Numbered from the stretch's first letter, positions 6,688 through 14,270 are shown. The stretch is 29,096 nt of DNA from a virus (IMGVR_UViG_3300017783_000142:1-29096), one strand, 5' to 3'. The notes: generated by a model not told the origin, from the letters alone. Numbers and translations are program-made.

Positions 6688-7925
6688 AGACATTAAATAG
6701 TTATCTATATGAGGCCGCTGGCAAAAACACACACATGACTCACATTGAAGATTTGATTCTTGATGGTGGAGTTAAGGGGGCACGCCAAGCAATATTAGCG
6801 CTAAGAAGTTTGCGTGATATGTTAAGTGGTAATTCTAAAAAGTCTGTAGATATTACCGTTAAATGGGACGGTGCCCCCGCCGTATTTGCTGGTGAAGATC
6901 CAAGAGATGGTTCATTCTTTGTTGCTAAGAAAGGTATCTTTAATGCCAATCCAAAGATTTATAAGTCACATGAAGATATTGAAGCAGATACTTCTGGCGA
7001 TCTCACTAAGAAATTAATACTAGCATTCGATGAATTACAGAAGTTAGGTATTAAGGGAGTTATTCAAGGTGACTTCATGTTCGATAATTCTGATTTAAAA
7101 AAGGAGACAATTAATGGAAAGTCTTTTCTTGTTTTTCATCCTAATACCATTGCTTACACTGTCCCTGCTGACTCTGCACTTGCTAAAGAAATTAGAGCGG
7201 CTAAGATAGGTATTGTATGGCATACTATTTACAATGGTTCTACATTTGAAACTATGCAAGCTGAGTTTGGTAGAGAGATAGTACCAAAGTTAAAGAAAAC
7301 AAAGAGTGTTTGGATGGTAGACGCAACATTGCCCGATCTTTCAGGTACTGCAACTCTTACTGCAAAAGAAACTGAGGCAGTAACAAAGAATTTATCAGAA
7401 GCAGGTAAACTATTTAAACAAATAGCATCATCGGTACTAAAAGAGATAGAACAAAACAAAGAACTAAACACGATTATTAATGTTTATAATAATAGAAAAG
7501 TAAGAGACGGACAAAGAATAACTAATCCTAAATCTCATGCAACAGGGTTAGTAATGTTTGTCAACGATAGATATGCAAAAGAAATAGATAAAAGGTCTTC
7601 TGATAAAGGTAAACAAACACAAACTACTAAAAGAGACGAATTATTAAAGTTTTTCTCTAAAGGAAACATTAAAAATCTACAAAAAATATTCGAAATGCAA
7701 AATTTTGTAGTGGATAGTAAATTAATTATTATAAATAAACTAAACAAACTTTCTAATATTGGGACGTTTGTGAAGACTAAATCCGGATTTAGAGTAACCA
7801 ACCCTGAAGGTTTTGTTGCCATAGATCGCATGGAAGGTGGCGCTGTTAAATTAGTTGATAGAATGGAATTTTCTGCCAACAACTTTAGCAAAGATATTAT
7901 AAAAGGTTGGGATAACCCTAACTGA
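6684..7925 (+). CDS. Ligase-like adenylyltransferase, candidate head-packaged protein
   Basis: 413 residues. The motifs follow the order of ATP-dependent DNA and RNA ligases: motif I KWDG with the nucleotide-accepting Lys at 60; GVIQGDFMF (125-133) in place of motif III; KIGIVWHTIY (174-183) like motif IIIa; EGFVAI (375-380) like motif IV; VKLVDRMEF (388-396) like motif V. In motif III the usual Glu is Asp130. The region between IIIa and IV is long and lysine-rich. The N-terminus MKTLNSYLYE-AA matches the T4 internal-protein targeting peptide with a possible protease cut after residue 10. I recall cyanophage homologues as a DUF family (possibly DUF6267). It could be an RNA or DNA end-joining enzyme delivered with the genome. 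The ligase-like fold is inferred from motifs only. Confidence 0.75.
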   Translation: MKTLNSYLYEAAGKNTHMTHIEDLILDGGVKGARQAILALRSLRDMLSGNSKKSVDITVKWDGAPAVFAGEDPRDGSFFVAKKGIFNANPKIYKSHEDIEADTSGDLTKKLILAFDELQKLGIKGVIQGDFMFDNSDLKKETINGKSFLVFHPNTIAYTVPADSALAKEIRAAKIGIVWHTIYNGSTFETMQAEFGREIVPKLKKTKSVWMVDATLPDLSGTATLTAKETEAVTKNLSEAGKLFKQIASSVLKEIEQNKELNTIINVYNNRKVRDGQRITNPKSHATGLVMFVNDRYAKEIDKRSSDKGKQTQTTKRDELLKFFSKGNIKNLQKIFEMQNFVVDSKLIIINKLNKLSNIGTFVKTKSGFRVTNPEGFVAIDRMEGGAVKLVDRMEFSANNFSKDIIKGWDNPN

Positions 7926-7948
7926 TTAATGGGATAACCGAGGATAAG

Positions 7949-8320
7949 ATGCAATCATTTAAAGAGTATAGTGATGCCCAAGAGGCATTAACGATGCAGC
8001 AGAGGCAAAAAAGGAAGGCCTCCTTTAGAAAAAACAAAGCTAAAATTATGATAGCCCGAAAGAAAGCGGCTAAAAAATTAGCATCTCCTGAAAAATTGAA
8101 GCAACGAGCAAATGTTGCAGCACGTAAATTAATTATGAAAAAAATCCTAAAGAATAAAGACAAATCTGACCTATCTTTTTCTGCACGTGCAGACTTAGAG
8201 AAGAAAGTCAGTAAGAAAGCTGGGGCTATAAAAAGAATAGCTAAGAAACTTCTGCCATCAATTAAGAAAGCAGATAGAGCTAAATTAAAGAAGAACGCTA
8301 ACAAAACTCCAGGACAATAA
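7949..8320 (+). CDS. Very basic Lys/Arg/Ala-rich probable head protein
   Basis: 123 residues, with a large positive charge (long runs such as RQKRKASFRKNKAKIMIARK). It opens MQSFKEYSDAQEA, similar to the internal-protein targeting peptide of its neighbours. Later segments DLEKKVSKKAGAIK and IAKKLLPSIKKADRAKLKK look helical. I recall this layout in many marine T4-like phages, often listed as virion protein. The charge would suit DNA packing or DNA-bound entry with the genome. It lies between the ligase-like gene and the nucleotidyltransferase gene, 1 base from the latter. Confidence 0.75.
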   Translation: MQSFKEYSDAQEALTMQQRQKRKASFRKNKAKIMIARKKAAKKLASPEKLKQRANVAARKLIMKKILKNKDKSDLSFSARADLEKKVSKKAGAIKRIAKKLLPSIKKADRAKLKKNANKTPGQ

Positions 8321-8321
8321 T

Positions 8322-9674
8322 ATGAAACCAGTGATAAGTTTTAATCAATATTTAAAAGAAGAAAAAGGTGAAATTACTTTTGTCTTTGGTAGATTTAATC
8401 CACCTACAGTGGGCCATGAAAAACTATTTGATAAACTAAAGAAAGAATCCAGTGGCTCATATAGAATCTACGGTTCTAAATCACAAGACCCTAAAAAGAA
8501 TCCTCTTAACTTTAAACAAAAAGTTAAATTCCTGCGTAAGATGTTTCCTAAACATGCAAGATCTGTCATGGCTGATAGTGATGTAAGACACGTTATGGAT
8601 ATTGCTGTCAAGTTATACGACCAAGGATATACAACAGTAAATATGGTTGCAGGTTCCGATAGAGTAAAAGAATTTGAAGTACTACTTAACAAGTATAATG
8701 GTGTTAAGGCTCGTCATGGTTTCTATGAATTCAAAGATGATATAAAAGTAATTTCAGCAGGAGAAAGAGATCCAGATGCAGAGGGAGTGACAGGGATGTC
8801 CGCTTCTAAAATGAGAGCAGCTGCAGCAGAGGGGGATCAGAGAAGTTTTGCAAAAGGTGTACCGAGTGGTTATGATTCTAAAGAACTATTTACTACCGTA
8901 CGAAAAGCAATGGGTATCAAAGAATCTCCAAAGTTTAGAGAACACGTAGAACTACCTAAAGTATCAGAAACACGCGAAGAATATATAGAAGGTAATCTAT
9001 TTTCCGAAGGCGATACCGTTGCATTAAAAGAAACAAATGATGTGGGTACTATTCTAGTATGTGGTACTAATTATCTAGTAGTAGAATTTGGTCAATGGAA
9101 GAAAAGAGTTTGGTTAGACCAAGTTGAACTTATAGAAAAGTGTGGCGCTGGTGAAGAAGGGACAGACAAGTTAGTAAAGACATATAAGAAAGGTATCCCT
9201 GGCCAAACAGAAGAAAAAGAAAAGAAGAAAAGAACTAAAGCATATCACACAGGGTTAAAGAAATCCACATCAGATAAAAGACAAGCACATTTTAATAAAG
9301 GCGCAAAAATGGATGATGATAATCCAGCGGCCTATAAACCTGCACCCGGCGATGCAACTGCCAAAACAAAACCATCGAAACACACTAAGAAATATGACAA
9401 AATGTTTGGAGAATCTTTACTGACATTTGAAGACTTTAATATTGATGAAGGTAGTGCAGATGCTGGTTTAAAGAAGAAAGCAGATAAGTCAGGTATGCCT
9501 TTAGGTATCTTAAAACAAGTTTATAAAAGAGGTGTTGCCGCATGGCGTACCGGCCATAGACCAGGCACTACTCCACAACAATGGGGATTTGCTAGAGTTA
9601 ATTCATTTGTAACTAAATCATCAGGAACATGGGGTAAGGCAGACAAAGACCTTGCTGCCAAAGTTAGAGGGTAA
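8322..9674 (+). CDS. Nucleotidyltransferase fused to KOW-like and DUF5824-like modules
   Basis: 450 residues in three parts. Residues 17-200 form an HxGH-type nucleotidyltransferase of the NMN/cytidylyltransferase class: VFGRFNPPTVGH at 21-32 and GMSASKMR at 158-165, the latter in the place of the ISSTxxR motif. Residues 226-268 (GDTVALKETNDVGTILVCG) look like a small KOW/SH3-type barrel. Residues 378-450 (GILKQVYKRGVAAWRTGHR, PQQWGFARVNSF) match the DUF5824 module as I remember it. The N-terminus MKPVISFNQYLKE-E resembles a head-targeting peptide. Sites of the protease type lie between modules: YIE-G (221-224), FSE-G (227-230) and IDE-G (374-377). The last is preceded by LLTFEDFN, itself like a targeting peptide. 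It may be cut into separate virion proteins. Substrate unknown. Confidence 0.85.
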   Translation: MKPVISFNQYLKEEKGEITFVFGRFNPPTVGHEKLFDKLKKESSGSYRIYGSKSQDPKKNPLNFKQKVKFLRKMFPKHARSVMADSDVRHVMDIAVKLYDQGYTTVNMVAGSDRVKEFEVLLNKYNGVKARHGFYEFKDDIKVISAGERDPDAEGVTGMSASKMRAAAAEGDQRSFAKGVPSGYDSKELFTTVRKAMGIKESPKFREHVELPKVSETREEYIEGNLFSEGDTVALKETNDVGTILVCGTNYLVVEFGQWKKRVWLDQVELIEKCGAGEEGTDKLVKTYKKGIPGQTEEKEKKKRTKAYHTGLKKSTSDKRQAHFNKGAKMDDDNPAAYKPAPGDATAKTKPSKHTKKYDKMFGESLLTFEDFNIDEGSADAGLKKKADKSGMPLGILKQVYKRGVAAWRTGHRPGTTPQQWGFARVNSFVTKSSGTWGKADKDLAAKVRG

Positions 9675-9675
9675 T

Positions 9676-9933
9676 ATGAAAACATTCAGAGAAATAAGAG
9701 AAAGAGTTACTTATCCTAAGACAATGAAGGACATTGTTCGCAGGTATGGTAAGGAATTAAAACAGGCAGAAAGAACTGGTAACATAGATAAGTACTTGTC
9801 AAGAGCTGCTGAAGAGGCACTTAAACATTGGGTATTCAAAAATGAACCTTATGTTGGTGATGATCCAGATGATTTTGATGAGTGGTTAGATAATAATTTA
9901 GAAGATATTGTTAAAGGGAAGATTAAAGACTAA
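9676..9933 (+). CDS. Small hypothetical protein with MKTF start
   Basis: 85 residues. The ATG at 9676 is preferred over 9652 because AGAGGGT (9666-9672) sits just before it and the N-terminus then reads MKTFREIRERV, as in its neighbours. The rest is helical and charged, with TGNIDKYLSRAAEEALKHW and an acidic DDPDDFDEWLDN near the end. No hydrophobic-x-E cut site follows the MKTF peptide closely. It overlaps the next start by one base. Function unknown; head location inferred from the N-terminus and context. Confidence 0.75.
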   Translation: MKTFREIRERVTYPKTMKDIVRRYGKELKQAERTGNIDKYLSRAAEEALKHWVFKNEPYVGDDPDDFDEWLDNNLEDIVKGKIKD

Positions 9934-10172
9934 TGAAGACATTCAAGGAACAAGCAAATCTTGATGAAGCGCCATTGGTAATGAACGATACTGATATGGC
10001 TTCTGCTCTCTTCAAGGATATCAAAGACAAGATGATGAAAAATGCTAGGCAAAAGAATAGAGAAAAAAACTGGCCTCTGCTTCAACAACTTGCTGCCATG
10101 GCGGGTTATGGTATTACTAAGAAAGGCCAGTCAAAAGAAAAATCATTTAGGTATGACTTAAAGAAAAAATGA
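9933..10172 (+). CDS. Small basic protein with head-targeting-like start
   Basis: 79 residues. It begins MKTFKEQANLDE-APL, close to the T4 internal-protein leader (MKTYQEFIAE-A), with LDE as candidate cut site. The mature part would be basic and helical (FKDIKDKMMKNARQKNREKN, then WPLLQQLAAMAGYG) and end RYDLKKK. It overlaps both neighbours by 1 and 4 bases. This size and charge fit a small internal head protein. No known domain. Confidence 0.78.
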   Translation: MKTFKEQANLDEAPLVMNDTDMASALFKDIKDKMMKNARQKNREKNWPLLQQLAAMAGYGITKKGQSKEKSFRYDLKKK

Positions 10173-10585
10173 AAACATTTAAGGAATTTAATAATTTATC
10201 TGAACAAGAACTTAATGAAATATTAGGTTTTTATAAGAAAGTATATGGTGGTGCCGCTAAATTGGCTGTGAAAGGTGTCAAAGGGGCTGGTAAATTAGCC
10301 GCCAAAGGCGCCAAAGCTGGTGCAAAGGCAGCAATTAAAAAGGGTAAAGAAAAGTTTACGGATAAGGGTAAGTTGGCAGCTGCAGAAAAGAAAGCAAAGT
10401 CAATGGAAGATAAGAGAAAGACCCGAGAGAAATTAGAAGCGGCCCGAGAGAAAATTAAACAAGAAAAAGAAGCATTGAGAAAGAAAAAAGAAAGTATGCC
10501 ACCTAATACATTTAAGAAAATGAGACTTGCACTGAAAAAGAAAGTATCTAAAGTAAATGATGCTGAGGCAGATTTAAAGAAATGA
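10169..10585 (+). CDS. Lys/Ala-rich histone-like candidate internal head protein
   Basis: 138 residues. It begins MKTFKEFNNLSE-Q, with candidate cut site LSE at 10-12 and a second LNE at 15-17. Residues about 27-60 repeat K-G-A/V units (AVKGVKGAGKLAAKGAKAG), like the tails of histone H1. The rest (about 65-138) is a charged helix likely to form a coiled coil (KTREKLEAAREKIKQEKEAL). The composition points to DNA binding, and in this place probably to compaction or escort of packaged DNA. It is joined to its neighbours by 4-base overlaps. Confidence 0.78.
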   Translation: MKTFKEFNNLSEQELNEILGFYKKVYGGAAKLAVKGVKGAGKLAAKGAKAGAKAAIKKGKEKFTDKGKLAAAEKKAKSMEDKRKTREKLEAAREKIKQEKEALRKKKESMPPNTFKKMRLALKKKVSKVNDAEADLKK

Positions 10586-11256
10586 TATCACTGAAAGAAC
10601 ATTTTGATTTAATGGAAGGTGTTAATGATCCTTCTATTTTTAAAGCAGTATTTCTTGCAGGCGGCCCAGGTTCGGGTAAATCGTTTGTAGTTGGTAAAAC
10701 TGCTCTAAAAGCATTAGGGTTTAGATTAATTAACTCTGATGATGCTTTTGAAAAAGGATTAAAGAAAGCAGGCCTTACTACTGATCCAGATGATATAGCA
10801 TCTGCACAAGGACAGGCTGTAAGGGCTAGTGCTAAGACACTCACTGGTAAAATAATGGCCAGAGCTTTAGAAGGTAGAATGGGTATTGTTGTTGATGGTA
10901 CTGGTAAAGATTATAGCAAAATTAGAAACCAAGTTGATATGCTAAGAGCACTTGGATATGCGGTACATATGATTTTTGTTAATACTGATTTAGAAACGGC
11001 AATTAATAGAAATAATAACAGACCACGTTCTTTACCAGATGATATGGTAAGTAAAATGTGGAAAGATGTGCAAAAGAACATTGGTAAATTTCAAGGGCTT
11101 TTTAGAAATCGAATGATTGTTATAGATAATTCTATAGGGTCTGATATTGAACGGTCTTCTTTAGAAGCATATAAAGATATAAAAACCTGGGCTGCTAAGG
11201 CTCCAGAAAATTCCATTGCAGTTAAATGGATAAAAGGACAGAAAAATGGAAAATAA
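10582..11256 (+). CDS. P-loop kinase resembling T4 polynucleotide kinase, candidate head-packaged
   Basis: 224 residues. The Walker A is GGPGSGKS at 27-34. LINSDDAFE (49-57) lies where T4 PNK has its NRDD base, and GIVVDGTGKD (101-110) where T4 has a DTN segment. AINRNNNRPRSLPDDMVSKMW (144-164) resembles the T4 Arg-rich lid and following helix. Zeta-toxin-type kinases share this outline, so the substrate could be a nucleic acid end or a sugar nucleotide. It opens MISLKEHFDLME-G, a candidate targeting peptide with cut site LME at 10-12. It overlaps the preceding gene by 4 bases and the next by 11. The separate 3'-phosphatase at 27359 could be the missing half of a split PNK. Confidence 0.82.
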   Translation: MISLKEHFDLMEGVNDPSIFKAVFLAGGPGSGKSFVVGKTALKALGFRLINSDDAFEKGLKKAGLTTDPDDIASAQGQAVRASAKTLTGKIMARALEGRMGIVVDGTGKDYSKIRNQVDMLRALGYAVHMIFVNTDLETAINRNNNRPRSLPDDMVSKMWKDVQKNIGKFQGLFRNRMIVIDNSIGSDIERSSLEAYKDIKTWAAKAPENSIAVKWIKGQKNGK

Positions 11257-11689
11257 AGAAAGAGATAAGATAGTAAAGTCATTTAATACTAAATGGAAAT
11301 ACAGAAAAGATAAAGAGCAATACGGCATGGCTGATGCTTGGAAGATAATCTATTCTGAAAATGCAGAAGGTAAACTAGTAGGAGATTGCGAAGACTATGC
11401 ACTATCTATTCTTTGGAGACTTTCTGGAGAAAGTCATTTAAAAATGTGGTGGTTACTACTAACCCATCAAGCAGGTATCTGTTGTGTTGGACCAAGTAAG
11501 TGGAAGATGTCACATGCAGTATTAAGATATAAAGGTGAATGGGTAGATAACTGGACTAAGAAGTTTGGCCCTAAATCTGCTATAGAAAAGAATCATACTT
11601 TTCATATCTTTTACGGATATGGTTGGGCATATTTTACTGCTCTTAAAATGGTAATGAGTAAGGTAGTAAGAACTATAAAGGGATTATAA
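11246..11689 (+). CDS. Transglutaminase-like cysteine peptidase family protein
   Basis: 147 residues. The pattern GDCEDYA at 46-52 with Cys48, SHAVL with His90 and EWVDN with Asp101 is the Cys-His-Asp triad of bacterial transglutaminase-like cysteine proteinases (BTLCP type). The size is small for the family but includes the whole core. AAAGGAC at 11234-11240 precedes the ATG. It lacks the MKTF-type start of its neighbours. It may cut or cross-link a cell-wall or virion protein; the target is unknown. It overlaps the kinase gene by 11 bases and its stop overlaps the next start by one base. Confidence 0.72.
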   Translation: MENKERDKIVKSFNTKWKYRKDKEQYGMADAWKIIYSENAEGKLVGDCEDYALSILWRLSGESHLKMWWLLLTHQAGICCVGPSKWKMSHAVLRYKGEWVDNWTKKFGPKSAIEKNHTFHIFYGYGWAYFTALKMVMSKVVRTIKGL

Positions 11690-12057
11690 TGCATAGTTTT
11701 TTAGAACATATAGAAGAACGATTTGGGTTATATGAAGGCCAGCATGTGCCTTTAGAACAACCCATGATTGAAGCTACTAAAGACAAGGATGTTGAATTAA
11801 ACTCTCCTAAACGGGGTGGTAAGGCTAAATATTATGTATATGTAAAGAATGCAAAGGGGAATGTTATTAAGATTCAATTCGGTGATACTACTGGATTAAG
11901 TGCAAAAATTAATGATAGGGATGCTGCAAGAAACTTTGCAGCTAGACATCAATGTGCTACTAAGAATGACAAGACAAAAGCCGGATATTGGGCATGTCGT
12001 CTTCCTAAGTATGCAAAACAATTAGGATTAAAAGGTGGTGGATCTTACTTTTGGTAA
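11689..12057 (+). CDS. DUF5872-like protein with head-targeting-like start
   Basis: 122 residues. The leader MHSFLEHIEERFGLYE-G carries candidate cut site LYE at 14-16. After it, about residues 46-115 form a compact module: KYYVYVKNAKGNVIKIQFGD, then RNFAARHQC and TKAGYWACRLPKYAKQL. The order 'K-x-x-VYVK-x-x-G-x-V-x-K-x-x-FGD ... ARHxC ... KAxYWxC' is one I recall from many phage proteins (DUF5872). The two conserved cysteines and His could bind metal. Function unknown; head location inferred. Confidence 0.78.
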   Translation: MHSFLEHIEERFGLYEGQHVPLEQPMIEATKDKDVELNSPKRGGKAKYYVYVKNAKGNVIKIQFGDTTGLSAKINDRDAARNFAARHQCATKNDKTKAGYWACRLPKYAKQLGLKGGGSYFW

Positions 12058-12349
12058 ACCGTATTGGGAAGATGCTGATGTACGTCACTTCGACCCTAGT
12101 AAAGAGGACGCGGAGTTCGTTTGGCACCGTGACCATGAGGATCGGGAAATAGAAATTTTAGATGGTGAGGGTTGGCAATTTCAATTACAAGATTGCCTTC
12201 CATGGTTGTTAAAGAAAGGTATGGTCTTCGATATTAAGAAAGAAGAATTCCATAGATTAATAAAGGGGGTAACCCCATTAAAATGCAGGGTAATAAAACA
12301 TGGCAACAGCACAACAGCAGCGAGAAGAGCAGTCCGCGCGTTTAGATAG
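12035..12349 (+). CDS. Conserved hypothetical cupin-like phage protein (GTG start)
   Basis: 104 residues from GTG at 12035, or 103 from the adjacent GTG at 12038; AGGA at 12024-12027 could serve either. It overlaps the preceding gene by 23 bases and the following one by 50. The core WHRDHEDREIEILDGEGWQFQ, LPWLLKKGMVFDIKKEEFHRLI has the histidines and beta pattern of a small cupin-like barrel, and I recall it in other marine T4-like phages. The last ~17 residues lie under the next gene in another frame and are probably not conserved. Function unknown. Confidence 0.7.
   Translation: MVDLTFGKPYWEDADVRHFDPSKEDAEFVWHRDHEDREIEILDGEGWQFQLQDCLPWLLKKGMVFDIKKEEFHRLIKGVTPLKCRVIKHGNSTTAARRAVRAFR
12265..12276 (+). 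other. GNRA-capped hairpin inside a gene
   Basis: GGGG, loop GTAA, CCCC. The loop is a GNRA tetraloop in RNA, giving a small but stable hairpin in an AT-rich setting. It lies 24 bases before the start of the next gene (12300) and near the end of the conserved part of the host gene. It could slow ribosomes or shape access to the next start; this is inference only. Confidence 0.4.
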
Positions 12350-12599
12350 GATCGAACAAAAAATTGATCAAATGTCTGAAGCAATTATTGCATTGGCCCG
12401 TGCTGAAGAAAAAATAATCACCTTAACAGAATTTGGTAAACAACAGGGTGCCCAAATATTAGCTCTTATAAATAGAGTAGACAGGTTGGATGAATTAGTT
12501 CGTTCTAATGCTTCAACTGTGAATATAATTAATAAACTATTCTGGATAGTCATTGCTACAACAGCGACAGCTATTACAGGAATGCTTTTCATACAATAG
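12300..12599 (+). CDS. Coiled-coil protein with C-terminal membrane anchor
   Basis: 99 residues. Residues about 3-60 are heptad-like (RLDRIEQKIDQMSEAIIALAR, then RVDRLDELV), predicting a coiled coil. Residues about 76-98 (INKLFWIVIATTATAITGML) are a membrane helix near the C-terminus. It is thus tail-anchored, with the bulk on one side of the membrane. It overlaps the preceding gene by 50 bases and has no strong Shine-Dalgarno. It could be an inner-membrane factor in lysis or infection; there is no evidence for a holin role. Confidence 0.7.
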   Translation: MATAQQQREEQSARLDRIEQKIDQMSEAIIALARAEEKIITLTEFGKQQGAQILALINRVDRLDELVRSNASTVNIINKLFWIVIATTATAITGMLFIQ

Positions 12600-12610
12600 G
12601 AGAAATCAAA

Positions 12611-13516
12611 ATGAAAATCAATGATAAAGAAACTCTAAGCATTGCTGCAGCAGTTAGTGATGTACTAGAAGGTAAAGTAAAGAAAGAGGAAGCCAAATAT
12701 CCCCATGATATGTGGAGTCCTGAAGGTAAGAAGGCAGTAGCCAAAGATGAAGCAGAGCATAAAGCCCTAGCTAAGAAAGGTTACTCTCACGATAAACCAG
12801 AAGTAGACGAGGTTGCAGAACCTGTTGCTAAAGGTGAGAAAGAGTTTAAGGCTAAGCACACAGTTAAAAAGTCAGGAATGAAAGACGATGGCACTAACGT
12901 GAAAGAAGCCTATCACGGAAAAAAGAAAAAGGATGTTGAAGAAGTATTAGGATTCGATAAGGATAACAAACACGACGACGAGAAAGAAGACAAGAAAGAT
13001 GTCAAGAAAGAAGGTAATAAGTTTACCATGGCTCTTAATGCTGCTCGTAAGAACGGCGATGACACATTTGTTGTATCTGGTAAGAAGTACAAAGTCGAAG
13101 ACTATGATGATAAAGACGAAAAAGACAAAGAAGAAGTCGAAGAAGCCAAGTCTAAGTTTTCAAAATCTTTAGTTAAGAAAGCATCAGAACTTGCTCTTAA
13201 AATGGGTGGTAATATGACTGGAGCTGCAAAGAAAATTGAAAAGATGAAGAAAGGTCTTTCAGATGATCCTGAAGTAAAAGCGGCATTACAACTTGCCAAT
13301 GAAGAAGTAAATGAAGACGTAGTTGAAGAAGCTCATAAGATGAATGAAGCTGAAGATAATAAAGCTAAGTATAAAGCATTCTTTGATAAGGCTCTTAAAA
13401 AGTTTGGAGTTGATTCGCCTGCTGAATTAAAGGGTGAGAAGAAAAAGGAATTCTTTGACTATGTAGATAAGAACTACAATTCTGAAGATGAGCCGGGCAA
13501 AGACGGAGTTAAGTAA
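12611..13516 (+). CDS. Highly charged, probable prohead core or internal head protein
   Basis: 301 residues, dominated by K, E and D, with low-complexity stretches (KDNKHDDEKEDKKDVKKEG). Two modules stand out: KFTMALNAARKNGDDTFVVSGKKYKVEDY (about 138-166), and a C-terminal block KYKAFFDKALKKFGVDSPAELKG...FFDYVDKNYN (about 253-291), which I recall at the C-terminus of other marine phage proteins. The N-terminus ends in VLE-G (18-21), a possible protease site, though the MKTF peptide is missing. A core/scaffold or internal role fits the charge and neighbours. AGGAGAAA precedes the start. It overlaps the next gene by one base. Confidence 0.72.
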   Translation: MKINDKETLSIAAAVSDVLEGKVKKEEAKYPHDMWSPEGKKAVAKDEAEHKALAKKGYSHDKPEVDEVAEPVAKGEKEFKAKHTVKKSGMKDDGTNVKEAYHGKKKKDVEEVLGFDKDNKHDDEKEDKKDVKKEGNKFTMALNAARKNGDDTFVVSGKKYKVEDYDDKDEKDKEEVEEAKSKFSKSLVKKASELALKMGGNMTGAAKKIEKMKKGLSDDPEVKAALQLANEEVNEDVVEEAHKMNEAEDNKAKYKAFFDKALKKFGVDSPAELKGEKKKEFFDYVDKNYNSEDEPGKDGVK

Positions 13517-13881
13517 TGTTAACATTTAAAGCTTTTAGAAAAGAACTATCAGAAGGGGTAAAAGACCTTAAGAACTATAAAGATCGAGATAGAAAAGGCC
13601 ATGAAGCATATATGTTTATTCATGTAATTAAAGGTAATTCATCTAATAAATTTAACGATGACTTTGGATTTAACCAAAAAGAAATGGATATGATGGATAA
13701 ACTTATAGGTAAAATCAAAAATATGCATGTAGCAAGTTTTGATGGTGGAGATTCTGCTCCTGCATCCTTAGAGTTTTATGGTGACGTTGCATCTTTAGAT
13801 AAATTCTTAAAAGATAGAAATGTACAAAGTATAGTTAAGAAATATAAAGCTAAGGTTAATGGTCCTACTAAACTAAAATAG
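13516..13881 (+). CDS. Small protein with head-targeting-like start
   Basis: 121 residues. It begins MLTFKAFRKELSE-G, with candidate cut site LSE at 11-13 as in T4 internal proteins. The remaining ~108 residues look like one alpha/beta domain (AYMFIHVIKGNSSNKF, MHVASFDGGDSAPASLEFYG, LDKFLKDRNVQSIVKKY). No known family recognised. The start overlaps the previous stop (TAATG), and a late promoter follows 5 bases after its end. Confidence 0.78.
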   Translation: MLTFKAFRKELSEGVKDLKNYKDRDRKGHEAYMFIHVIKGNSSNKFNDDFGFNQKEMDMMDKLIGKIKNMHVASFDGGDSAPASLEFYGDVASLDKFLKDRNVQSIVKKYKAKVNGPTKLK

Positions 13882-13885
13882 CGAT

Positions 13886-13893
13886 TATAAATA
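13886..13893 (+). promoter_or_regulatory. Probable T4-type late promoter
   Basis: TATAAATA in the 17-base gap between genes. A start about 6 bases downstream would fall at or next to the ATG at 13899/13902, so the transcript would be leaderless or nearly so for the first gene but could serve those behind it. It has less support than the box at 5361. Confidence 0.55.
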
Positions 13894-13898
13894 ACTAT

Positions 13899-14270
13899 AT
13901 GATGAAAATATTTGATACCTTAAATAGGAAGAATTTTGAGCTCTATGCGGCACAGAATTATAATAATCCTGAATGTATAGACATAGGCGAATTTAAGGAG
14001 GACTTGGCTAGATTTAAATATCTTAAAAGGCTCCTTAGACGCTACGAAGTAAATGATGAATTACAAGAAAGATTGGTTTTAAATCATCTAATAGTATTAT
14101 ATAATGTGTTTGGTATTGAAGCAGCTAATAGAATGATCTGGTATAAAATAGAACCAGAACATTGGACATATATAAAACCATTTCTGGTATTTTTAAATTA
14201 TCTACCAGAAGATGAACAAGTAGGGGTTCCACTAGATCCATATATAGTGGAAGTACTAAGGAAAATTTAA
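13899..14270 (+). CDS. Conserved T4-like phage protein (DUF7207-like)
   Basis: 123 residues, all helical in appearance. The pattern FELYAAQNYNNPECIDIGEF, KYLKRLLRRYEVN, ERLVLNHLIVLYNVFG and IKPFLVFLNYLPE matches a small family I recall from many T4-like phages, found near late genes and of unknown role. Two ATGs in a row (13899, 13902) are possible starts and neither has a Shine-Dalgarno. It overlaps the next gene by one base. Confidence 0.75.
   Translation: MMKIFDTLNRKNFELYAAQNYNNPECIDIGEFKEDLARFKYLKRLLRRYEVNDELQERLVLNHLIVLYNVFGIEAANRMIWYKIEPEHWTYIKPFLVFLNYLPEDEQVGVPLDPYIVEVLRKI

Noticed and set aside
7730-7737. TATAAATA late-promoter octamer inside the ligase-like gene
   Set aside because: In coding sequence with no gene start close downstream; AT-rich chance match. 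The copies at 12467-12474 and 23241-23248 are also inside genes and were left out, though each lies 100-140 bases before a gene start.
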